NCBI GenBank assembly: GCA_015486145.1
Contig: WFSH01000207.1
Coordinates: 1-16,662, forward strand
Origin: Mesoaciditogaceae bacterium
GTDB taxonomy: Bacteria; Thermotogota; Thermotogae; Mesoaciditogales; Mesoaciditogaceae
Direction of reading: 5' to 3'
Length of the DNA: 16,662 nt
The notes beneath the pieces were generated by a model. That model did no database searches, was not told where the DNA came from, and was given only the letters and a program-made list of their open reading frames with translations. This document shows, one piece after another, positions 1-6,351 of the stretch. A program made the translations under genes and the position numbers. Every line of letters starts with the position of its first letter. Within the stretch, counting starts at the first letter, position 1.

Positions 1-72
1 AAAAGAAGTCCAACGGAAATGGAAAGTGCTCCAACACCTATCCCTTGAATTAACTTCAGAAAGAAAATCATG
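1..72 (-). CDS. NuoH/MbhM-like membrane subunit, N-terminal fragment (cut by window edge)
   Basis: An ATG at 72-70 overlaps the TGA of the upstream gene (ATGA arrangement) and opens a frame that runs off the window. The 24 visible residues begin MIFFLKLIQGIGVGALSIS and are hydrophobic, as in the first membrane helix of complex I subunit NuoH and its relatives MbhM/MbxM. The identification rests mostly on context: in Mbx/Mbs-type clusters the NuoH-like M gene follows the H and H' antiporter subunits. That subunit links the membrane ion-pumping arm to the hydrogenase-like or NiFe-related peripheral arm. Only the first few percent of the gene is visible, so no active-site or quinone-site motif can be checked. 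The frame and coupling are clear; the family is an inference. Confidence 0.55.
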
Positions 73-1936
73 CAACCCACCCCGCTATCACAAATATTAT
101 CAATCCAACAACGGCAAAGAACGTGTACATCTGCGCGTTTTCAACAAAGATCTCTTTGATCGCTGATCCCGTGGCTTTTGTCCAATCTCCAACTCCTCTG
201 AAAAACCCATCTACTTTTATTTTAAAGAAAGGTGCGAAGAGTTTTTCAACGGGCTGATAGAAATTCCAACTGAATTGGTAAGTTTCCGGTGTCAATCCCC
301 AATCTTGTGGATTCTGTCCAGCCGTGTAATTATTTTCTTGAGGCACGTACTTATGCTTTGCCGTTACAAAGAACAATATAAATCCAAATATGAAACTGAT
401 CGCCAGCGACCATCCAATTAGAGGAACGTAAACGTTCGAGAACATTCCCGTCACGTAGCCATTTGCCATAACCGGTAGTGGCTTTAGCCCCATGGAAGAA
501 ACAATAGCTCCGATGGGTTTGAGTATGTATCCTGGTTGAACGCCGAAGAATATCATGGCGAACATCAAGAAAAATTCCACTATCTGTCCTATTACCGAAA
601 CCTCTTTCACGTTATCGTATTTATGAGAAAGTTGTCCAAGAAAAACCGAATGAAAAGCTTTGAACAGATACATAAAAGCGCCGGTTGAAGCTAAAAACAG
701 CAGGATAATTGCAAATGGTAAATGTTGTTTGATCATGGCCTGATATATCATCCATTTTGAACCGAATCCATTAAAAGGAGGAATTCCAGCTGCAGAGGCG
801 ATACCTATAAAAAAGGTGAAAAACGTGATCGGCATTTTTTTCCACAAGCCACCCATTTCGCTCATTTTTGAAGTACCAGTTCTCGATATAACGGCGATCA
901 ACGTTATGAACAACGCCCCTTTGAACAGAAGATGATTAAAAGCGTGGTATATACCAGCGGTAACTCCAACGGGTGAAAAAATTGCTATGGCAGCCACCAC
1001 GTATCCAAGATTACTCAAAGAGGAGTATGCGAGAAGCTTTTTGACATCATCTTGAAAAATGGCCAGTATTGTTCCAACAACGGCTGTGACCACGCCAATC
1101 CAGACAAAGGTATAGTTCGCCCATGGAATGCCTCCAAAGGCAGACGGAAAGCCTTTTTCCATCAAACTGATCGGTAAAAACAACAGCATTCCGTAAACAC
1201 CGTACTTACTCATAACGCCTGAAAGAAACGGAGTAAAGGAATCTGGAGAATACGCGTAAGCGAGTGGAACCCACGTGTGGAACGGGAAAATTCCCGACTT
1301 TATCATGAAAGTTACAAAAAAGAGGGAAACTATGCCAAGCACCCACCACGGATGCATCCCCAACGTAGAAGAAAGGTAGCTCACATTAGCCGCGATCGAA
1401 AAGGTGCCGGTGAGTCTCCAAAGTATGAATATTCCAAAGAGCATCGAGTATGAACCAGCTATGCTCATCATCGCGTAATAAAGCGCAGAGTGTCTGGAAT
1501 TTTCCGTTTCTCTTCCGCCTAAAACCGAGAGAACCGATGACCAACCCATCAACTCCCAAGCGAAGAAAAATCCCAACATATCGTTGGCCATGAATATCCA
1601 GTTGTTGGCTGCCAATATCAAGAGAAGTAGAAAACCTTTCATCTTAGATCTGTCTATCAAAGAGTAAAAAGTTAGCACCGTTCCGAAAACCACGCTTATG
1701 TAGAGCATAAATATTGAAAGGTGACTAACGCCAAAAGTTAGATTCAGCGTTGTTCCTAAAAATTTGAAGCTCCAAAGATAAGAATCTCCAACGTGTACAG
1801 AGAAAAGCACGAACAAAGTTGTGGCGAACGTTAAAAACGTGACTATACGATCGAGAAGTTTGTAACGAACGACTATGGCAGAAACTGCCGCTCCAATTAA
1901 AGGTATAACAACAAGCCAGATGATATTTGAATTCAT
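68..1936 (-). CDS. Second antiporter-like subunit (MbxH'/NuoL/MnhD family)
   Basis: A 622-residue polytopic membrane protein of the proton-conducting Proton_antipo_M family shared by NuoL/M/N, MrpA/D and MbhH. Expected ion-path residues are present: Glu128 in FAWELMGW, Lys213 in MIKSGIFPFHTW, Lys244 in SGVMSKYGVYG, Lys299/300 in the KKLLAYSS loop, His331/His335 and Lys339 in HAFNHLLFKG, and Lys394 in NGFGSKW. Beyond the core, roughly residues 535-600 form a hydrophilic/amphipathic stretch (FYQPVEKLFAPFFKIKVDG) followed by a last membrane helix, reminiscent of the C-terminal extension of NuoL. It starts at an ATG preceded by GAGGGGATGATGAG, 15 bases after the MnhD-like gene. With that gene it makes an H/H' pair, typical of Mbx/Mbs clusters. 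It probably moves Na+ or H+ across the cytoplasmic membrane, driven by a redox arm encoded off-window. Confidence 0.87.
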   Translation of the reverse strand: MNSNIIWLVVIPLIGAAVSAIVVRYKLLDRIVTFLTFATTLFVLFSVHVGDSYLWSFKFLGTTLNLTFGVSHLSIFMLYISVVFGTVLTFYSLIDRSKMKGFLLLLILAANNWIFMANDMLGFFFAWELMGWSSVLSVLGGRETENSRHSALYYAMMSIAGSYSMLFGIFILWRLTGTFSIAANVSYLSSTLGMHPWWVLGIVSLFFVTFMIKSGIFPFHTWVPLAYAYSPDSFTPFLSGVMSKYGVYGMLLFLPISLMEKGFPSAFGGIPWANYTFVWIGVVTAVVGTILAIFQDDVKKLLAYSSLSNLGYVVAAIAIFSPVGVTAGIYHAFNHLLFKGALFITLIAVISRTGTSKMSEMGGLWKKMPITFFTFFIGIASAAGIPPFNGFGSKWMIYQAMIKQHLPFAIILLFLASTGAFMYLFKAFHSVFLGQLSHKYDNVKEVSVIGQIVEFFLMFAMIFFGVQPGYILKPIGAIVSSMGLKPLPVMANGYVTGMFSNVYVPLIGWSLAISFIFGFILFFVTAKHKYVPQENNYTAGQNPQDWGLTPETYQFSWNFYQPVEKLFAPFFKIKVDGFFRGVGDWTKATGSAIKEIFVENAQMYTFFAVVGLIIFVIAGWVA

Positions 1937-1951
1937 CTCATCATCCCCTCA

Positions 1952-3469
1952 TCAATGTGCGGTTATCGTCGGTATGACGTTGAGCACGTAATCTTTCATT
2001 TTATGGGTGAATTCCCCGGCCGATTGCATTGAGAAATTACCTATAAGGTTGGGATACACACCTATTGCGACGATGGCAACGGCAAGAATAAAGATCGGTA
2101 TTGCCGGAGAAAGATTGACTTTGATCTTGGGTTTTTCCATTTCTGTGGAAGAGAAGATGTACGTAACGATCCTCAAATAGTAAAAAGCCTCCGCCACTGA
2201 TGCAAAGAGTACGAGTCCAATGATAAAATCATACCATCCTCCTCGTTGAATGGAAGCTCCAACTATTGCAAATTTCGACCAGAAACCCGCAAAAAGTGGG
2301 AATCCAAGCATACTGAAAGCACCGATGGTAAAAGCTAAAGAAAGAAATGGACTTCTTTTCCATAAACCTTTAAAGTTTTCAATTCTTTCTCCAACTCCCG
2401 CCGCTACCAAAACGCCAACTATTAAGAAGAGCATACTCTTGGCGATCGAATGATTTATGAGTTGAAAAATTCCTCCATATACACCGAGCGTACTTCCAAT
2501 TGAAAAGCCTGCGGCAACTAATCCCATCTGAGCCATTGAAGAATACGCGAGCATTTTTTTCACATTTTTCTGTGTAAGGGCTGAAAGCTCTCCGATAACG
2601 ACGGTTGCAGTTGCAAGTATGGCTATCACAGCCATCAGATCGAGCTTACCATAAGTGAGAACGTACATTCCATCTTTACCCAAAACCGTCATTACGATTC
2701 TAAAAAGTGCGTAAACACCAGCAATGGCACCTATGCCGCTGAGAGCTGCGGAAACCCCATTAACAGCACCTGTGTAAGTGTCAGGCACCCAACCGTTGAA
2801 CGGAAAGAGCTCGGCTTCCACCGCCAGTCCAGAGATGAGTAAGACGCCGGCGAACGTCAAAAGTCCAGGCGTGGTTTGACCTATTCTCGCCGCAATTTCT
2901 GCGATGTTTAAAGTTCCAAGTTGGGTGTAAATCAACATCACACCCAAAAGGTACAACGTTGAACCTATTGAACTCACCACCAAAAATTTAAACGCTCCGC
3001 CAAGTGCCCGTCTTTCCGGACCGTAAGCGGCGAGAGCGTAAGAAGTTATTTCTGTTATTTCCATGAATATGAAAAGGTTAAAGATGTCCCCTGTGAGTAT
3101 GATGCCACTTGCACCGGCGATGTACATCAAAAACAAAACGCTGAAACGGGTAACGTCTCCTCCTTTGATCGCCCAAAGATTGTATATGGCTATGAGTAAT
3201 CCGATCAGAGATACGACTGTGACCAAAAACACCGCCACCGGTCCAACGTAGAGGTTCTCACCAAAAGGTGGGACCCAGTTCCCCATAACAACCACACTGG
3301 GGAACTTGTGTGCAAGAAGTATGTAAAGCGAAAATGTTGCGTTGAATCCAATAACAAAGATCGTAACCCACTTTGTCAGCTGTTTTGAAATAAATCCAAA
3401 CAGTGGTATCGAGAAAGCAAAAAGTAGTGGAATACCTATAAGCAAGGCTGCATTGTTGAATATGTTCAT
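1952..3469 (-). CDS. mnhD: MnhD/MbxH-like antiporter subunit with altered TM7/TM8 lysines
   Basis: A 505-residue multi-spanning protein of the same antiporter family (MrpD/MnhD, MbhH/MbxH). It keeps Glu137 (FMEITEITSYAL), the KKMLAYSS loop (about 304-311), His340 and Lys344 in NHSIAKSMLF, and the FWSK lysine (Lys399). It departs from the family at two key positions. Aligned with the neighbouring H'-like paralogue, the TM7 lysine (K213 there) is Glu218 here, in AVEAELFPFNGW, and the TM8 lysine (K244 there) is Ile249, in SGIGAIAGVYAL. The ATG at 3469 overlaps the stop of mnhC (ATGA), showing translational coupling. It may be an antiporter channel with changed ion chemistry, or a structural subunit. 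The family is certain; the functional effect of the substitutions is inferred. Confidence 0.9.
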   Translation of the reverse strand: MNIFNNAALLIGIPLLFAFSIPLFGFISKQLTKWVTIFVIGFNATFSLYILLAHKFPSVVVMGNWVPPFGENLYVGPVAVFLVTVVSLIGLLIAIYNLWAIKGGDVTRFSVLFLMYIAGASGIILTGDIFNLFIFMEITEITSYALAAYGPERRALGGAFKFLVVSSIGSTLYLLGVMLIYTQLGTLNIAEIAARIGQTTPGLLTFAGVLLISGLAVEAELFPFNGWVPDTYTGAVNGVSAALSGIGAIAGVYALFRIVMTVLGKDGMYVLTYGKLDLMAVIAILATATVVIGELSALTQKNVKKMLAYSSMAQMGLVAAGFSIGSTLGVYGGIFQLINHSIAKSMLFLIVGVLVAAGVGERIENFKGLWKRSPFLSLAFTIGAFSMLGFPLFAGFWSKFAIVGASIQRGGWYDFIIGLVLFASVAEAFYYLRIVTYIFSSTEMEKPKIKVNLSPAIPIFILAVAIVAIGVYPNLIGNFSMQSAGEFTHKMKDYVLNVIPTITAH

Positions 3470-3840
3470 TTTTCTGCCTCCTTGATTTTTCTGACATCCA
3501 ACGTTCCGTACTTTTCAAATATTTTTACACCTATAGCCAGAGCGAGAGCCGTTGTTCCAAGCCCTATAACTATTGCTGTCAGAACGAGTGACTGGGGAAG
3601 AGGATCTGCAGCGATCACCTTGCCATTTACGGCTAAATGATCCGTCGCCGTGTATATTGGCATCACAGCCTTTGGGTGCCAAGCTATGGCTATCATAAAA
3701 AGGTTTGTTCCGCTTTCTATGATGTTCAAACCAACAATGATCCTAAAAATATTCTCTTTGGTTAGAACTATGTAAAGTCCTACTCCTATTAGAGAAACCG
3801 ATGCTATGAGATATATCCAATTCTGAAGGAAAACTTGCAT
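3466..3840 (-). CDS. mnhC: Na+/H+ antiporter subunit C (MnhC/MbxG, NuoK-like)
   Basis: A 124-residue, three-helix protein of the NuoK/MrpC family. The diagnostic segments are LNIIESGTNLFM, with the membrane glutamate expected in NuoK-like subunits, and DPLPQSLVLTAIVIGLG, the highly conserved C-terminal part. I take the ATG at 3840, which shares a base with the TGA of the preceding gene (TGATG) and lies 8 bases after AAAGAGGAG (3857-3849). The frame continues 5' to a GTG at 3849, but that codon would overlap the ribosome-binding purines. It passes directly into the MnhD-like gene with a 4-base overlap. It is a membrane partner of the MnhD-like subunit in Mrp, Mbh and Mbx complexes. Confidence 0.93.
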   Translation of the reverse strand: MQVFLQNWIYLIASVSLIGVGLYIVLTKENIFRIIVGLNIIESGTNLFMIAIAWHPKAVMPIYTATDHLAVNGKVIAADPLPQSLVLTAIVIGLGTTALALAIGVKIFEKYGTLDVRKIKEAEK

Positions 3841-4676
3841 CACGACCACTCCTCTTTAGTATCGCCGATCATACTGTCGACAACTGCTGCCAGTTCTGAA
3901 CCAACTTTCATTCCTATCGCTATGTAAATGAGAGAGATAAAGCCCGCACTGTACAGATTACCTATGATCCCAGTTGGCAGAAAATTGGCAAGAAAAGATT
4001 TCACACTGAACAGACCAATGAGGCCTATGATCACAAATGCTATTCCAGAAAGGGATTCAAAGACTTTCAGACCTGCATGATTGGGGGTGTATCCATTTCT
4101 TCCCAAAAAAAGGCCAAGAATTCCCGAAGCTATCACGGCTCCTCCTGGGAAGCCCCCTCCTGGAGTGAGATGTCCATGAACGAATATGTAGATCCCGAAC
4201 AAAAATATGACCGCAAATGCAATCCTCGTTCCAACGTACATTATCAAACTCGGCTCGGTCTTCTTTCTTTTGGGTTTTACTCGTTTTCCAAATAAAAGCA
4301 TCATAACTCCACTGGCAGCGAGAAACAGCACTGTGACCTCTCCAAGGGTGTCAAATCCACGGTAGTCCACAACTATTGAGGTGACAACGTTAGCCGCACC
4401 ATCTTCAAGGTTGGCTGTTTTTTTAAATTTAATGGGTTTATAAGGTACTTCTGCCCTTAAAGGTTTCATTCCCTTTGCGAAAAACTTTCCGGAATCGAGC
4501 AATCTTGTGGCGGTTCGCACGTTTTTCAAAATATACAGTCTTGAAACTCTGTTGTTGACGTTAACGCCCCATCCTTTGGGCATGCTAACGAAAGCGTAAA
4601 AGAGGCCTATCATAAAAATTGCGACGACGAAAAGCGCAAAAATGCTTTTGAAGACTTTGGGAGTATCATTCTTCAT
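3840..4676 (-). CDS. mnhB: Fused MbhE-like + MnhB/MbhF-like subunit
   Basis: A 278-residue membrane protein made of two parts that are often separate genes. Residues 1-130 resemble MbhE or the C-terminal end of MrpA: one N-terminal helix (about 10-31), a hydrophilic loop, and the marker VVDYRGFDTLGE (102-113) leading into a second helix. A basic linker (KRVKPKRKKTE, about 131-141) joins this to residues 142-270, a MnhB/MrpB domain with the signature HGHLTPGGGFPGG (167-179) and four hydrophobic segments. The gene overlaps the upstream DUF4040 gene by 11 bases and ends in TGATG with mnhC. As I recall, Mbx/Mbs clusters also carry this E-F fusion, whereas Mbh keeps the parts separate. It is a structural part of the ion-translocating membrane module. 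Confidence 0.88.
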   Translation of the reverse strand: MKNDTPKVFKSIFALFVVAIFMIGLFYAFVSMPKGWGVNVNNRVSRLYILKNVRTATRLLDSGKFFAKGMKPLRAEVPYKPIKFKKTANLEDGAANVVTSIVVDYRGFDTLGEVTVLFLAASGVMMLLFGKRVKPKRKKTEPSLIMYVGTRIAFAVIFLFGIYIFVHGHLTPGGGFPGGAVIASGILGLFLGRNGYTPNHAGLKVFESLSGIAFVIIGLIGLFSVKSFLANFLPTGIIGNLYSAGFISLIYIAIGMKVGSELAAVVDSMIGDTKEEWS

Positions 4677-4920
4677 CCTTGGTCTCCCCTTTCTTCACCT
4701 TTTTAAGAGCTATTACGAATATCGCGGTTGAAAGGCCAGCCCCTATGGCAGCTTCTGTAATTGCTACATCTGGTGCCTGTAAAAAGAAAAACAATCCAGA
4801 AACCCCTAAACTAACCAATCCCATGGAAATAATGGAAGAAAGCAATTTTTTTGAAAAAACCGCTATTAGAGAGGTTATAATTATCACGATTACCACAATG
4901 GTGGCAACGTATATTATCAT
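4666..4920 (-). CDS. MbhD/MrpA-TM7-like small membrane subunit (DUF4040)
   Basis: An 84-residue protein with three hydrophobic segments and a short charged tail. The motif APDVAITEAAIGAG (residues 49-62) is the hallmark of the DUF4040/MbhD family, which matches part of the C-terminal region of MrpA; Asp51 and Glu56 are the conserved acidic residues. The ATG at 4920 overlaps the mnhG stop (ATGA), and GGAGAAGGTGAAG lies just upstream as ribosome-binding sequence. Its presence as a separate gene, followed by an MbhE-type domain, shows that the MrpA C-terminal region is split up here, as in Mbh/Mbx-type complexes. Confidence 0.9.
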   Translation of the reverse strand: MIIYVATIVVIVIIITSLIAVFSKKLLSSIISMGLVSLGVSGLFFFLQAPDVAITEAAIGAGLSTAIFVIALKKVKKGETKDEE

Positions 4921-5276
4921 TTTTCTTCACCTTCTCCAGAAAAATCCAAGTTTCTCTTGGCACACTCATCTGGGCTTGTTCCGTGATAGGGTTTAACGCC
5001 TGCTCTGTAAGACGCACGTGCTACGGCGTGACTTGATATTGGATTAGTCATAAGAAGAAAAACGGCCAGTGCCACAGAAAATGGCAACCATCCTTTCACA
5101 AGCAAACCAACTCCGATGGACGTCGAAACAACTCCAAGAGTGGTGGCTTTGGTACCTGCTTGAAGTCTGTTAAAGAGATCTGGAAGCCTGAATATTCCAA
5201 GCGCTCCCAAAAAAAGAAAGAAAACTCCTATGGAAATGAGTACCGTTCCTAACCATCCAAGCACCACATTAAGCAT
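4917..5276 (-). CDS. mnhG: Na+/H+ antiporter subunit G (MnhG/MbxC)
   Basis: A 119-residue protein with three predicted helices of the MnhG/MrpG (PhaG) family. The typical segments are GALGIFRLPDLFNRLQAGTK, then LGVVSTSIGVGLL, and near the end LLMTNPISSHAVARASYRAG. I place the start at the ATG at 5276, one base after the mnhF stop and 7 bases after AAAGGGGG (5291-5284). The longer frame beginning with TTG at 5294 would put its start inside that ribosome-binding sequence. The C-terminal ~20 residues are hydrophilic. It is a small structural subunit of the Mrp-like membrane module. Confidence 0.92.
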   Translation of the reverse strand: MLNVVLGWLGTVLISIGVFFLFLGALGIFRLPDLFNRLQAGTKATTLGVVSTSIGVGLLVKGWLPFSVALAVFLLMTNPISSHAVARASYRAGVKPYHGTSPDECAKRNLDFSGEGEEK

Positions 5277-5277
5277 C

Positions 5278-5550
5278 TCATAGCCCCCTTTCAAGATAAC
5301 GAGCTATAACTAAAACGCCAAGAAAAGATAGAATAGCATAGACCATGGCAACGCTTAAAAGTACAAATTGGAAGAAAAAGAGGGCGAGTATCACCCAAAA
5401 TCCTGTGGTGATAGTCGTCCAAGTGTCGAGTCCCACCACTCTGTCTGAATTTGTGGGACCGATCACAGCTCGCAAAGTAGCGAGTATCGTAGCAGTTGAA
5501 ATCACGATGAACCATATAGCCCACAGTATCGTTGGTATTTCGATTCTCAT
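5278..5550 (-). CDS. mnhF: Na+/H+ antiporter subunit F (MnhF/MbxB)
   Basis: A 90-residue three-helix protein of the MnhF/MrpF (PhaF) family. The marker is RAVIGPTNSDRVVGLDT (about residues 27-43) between helices 1 and 2, followed by a third helix ending in LGVLVIARYLERG. The length is normal for the family. The ATG at 5550 overlaps the mnhE stop (ATGA), and mnhG starts one base after its own stop, so E, F and G are translationally coupled. It is a membrane subunit needed for assembly of Mrp-like antiporter modules. Confidence 0.93.
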   Translation of the reverse strand: MRIEIPTILWAIWFIVISTATILATLRAVIGPTNSDRVVGLDTWTTITTGFWVILALFFFQFVLLSVAMVYAILSFLGVLVIARYLERGL

Positions 5551-6056
5551 TTGAACATCGCCTCTAATATTTTTTCAAAACTTCCGGCAATTTCTCTGGA
5601 TGCACCTTCAACATCCGTCGAGCCAACCGTTATCCAATGGATGTAGAGATATTCCCCTTCGATGTCGAGAGAAAGTGTACCGGGTGTAAGGGTTATGGAG
5701 TTAGCCAGCCACACACGAGCGACCGGTGACTTCAAGTTCGTCTTGATCTTAACTATACCTGGTTTTATAGGCATTTTTGGATTTAACACAAGTCCCGCGA
5801 CGTGAATGTTGGCTTTGACCATCTCCCATGTAAAAACTGGCAAGTACCAAAAGAGGAGTATACCGATTCTTTTGATGTTCTTAACACCCGCAACACTCAG
5901 CTGCTTGTACGTAAGAAGCGCTCCTAAGAATGCGATCATCGCACCTGCTTCCCATTCTTGGATTGAAAATGGATACGTTAGGACGATCCACAGAAAGAAA
6001 TAGATTAAAACTGCATAAAAATACCGGCTTATTTTAGAACTTTCCACCCTTTCCAC
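5547..6056 (-). CDS. mnhE: Na+/H+ antiporter subunit E (MnhE/MbxA)
   Basis: A 169-residue protein of the MnhE/MrpE (PhaE) family and the first gene of the operon. Two to three hydrophobic segments at the N-terminus are followed by a soluble region with NPKMPIKPGIVKIKT and then SPVARVWLANSITLTPGTL, the best-conserved part of the family, before the conserved IHWI segment. The chosen start is GTG at 6056, 7 bases after GAGG of a GAGGTGAT ribosome-binding sequence; another GTG at 6047 is too far from it. A promoter with a perfect -10 box lies about 80 bases upstream. Confidence 0.9.
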   Translation of the reverse strand: MERVESSKISRYFYAVLIYFFLWIVLTYPFSIQEWEAGAMIAFLGALLTYKQLSVAGVKNIKRIGILLFWYLPVFTWEMVKANIHVAGLVLNPKMPIKPGIVKIKTNLKSPVARVWLANSITLTPGTLSLDIEGEYLYIHWITVGSTDVEGASREIAGSFEKILEAMFK

Positions 6057-6134
6057 GTTATCACCTCGTCATTCATTATTTGTGAAAAAGTTCTCATCAA
6101 GAAGCGTAAAAATATTTTTCTTGCTTTCCTGATT

Positions 6135-6164
6135 ATTATACCTTTACCCCTTAGAGGTATGCAA
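6135..6164 (-). promoter_or_regulatory. Candidate sigma70-type promoter of the Mrp/Mbx operon
   Basis: On the minus strand a perfect TATAAT (-10) occupies 6140-6135, with TTGCAT (3 of 6 matches to TTGACA) at 6164-6159, spacing 18. The predicted transcript would start near 6128 and leave a leader of about 70 bases before the GTG of mnhE. A dyad, ATACCT (6138-6143) and AGGTAT (6155-6160), lies across the spacer and both boxes and could be an operator. The -10 is strong, the -35 weak. Confidence 0.5.
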
Positions 6165-6334
6165 ATGTTTTTTAGAAGATTGTGAAAATTTAATGTTACT
6201 ACGACATCTTTTTTGCACTTCAAACGGCGTTTAAACGAAATAATTGTTCCGTTGTTCACTGTGGCTGAATATACATGAAACTTTTTTGTCAATCGTTTGT
6301 AGTATTATACCACCGTAAAATATATCAGTTCTGT

Positions 6335-6346
6335 GGAGGCGGTGAT
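6335..6346 (+). promoter_or_regulatory. Ribosome-binding site selecting a TTG start for the CLC gene
   Basis: GGAGG at 6335-6339 and GGTGAT at 6341-6346 both match parts of the GGAGGTGAT sequence complementary to the 16S 3' end. GGTGAT ends 5 bases before the TTG at 6352, which supports that rare start codon. No in-frame ATG with comparable spacing is seen before the conserved protein begins. Confidence 0.6.
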
Positions 6347-6351
6347 TCAAG

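Larger units (their letters stand above)
6057..6351. other. Divergent intergenic region between mnhE and the CLC gene
   Basis: This AT-rich 295-base gap separates two divergent operons. It contains the minus-strand promoter described separately and a cluster of overlapping palindromes at 6222-6237: AAACG-G-CGTTT and CGTTTAAACG. For the plus-strand CLC gene, the best boxes I find are TTGTAG (6297-6302) with TATATC (6321-6326), spacing 18, both poor; TTGTCA at 6286-6291 has no well-spaced partner. No convincing small gene or RNA is visible; the minus-strand frame at 6029-6292 has no family resemblance. Confidence 0.4.

Noticed and set aside
3841..3849. GTG starts three codons earlier for mnhC
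   Set aside because: The GTG at 3849 sits on the ribosome-binding purines; the ATG at 3840 has ideal spacing and stop-start overlap.
6029..6292. 87-codon minus-strand frame upstream of mnhE
   Set aside because: It overlaps the mnhE start and promoter, is rich in basic and mixed residues with no family resemblance, and has no good ribosome-binding site.
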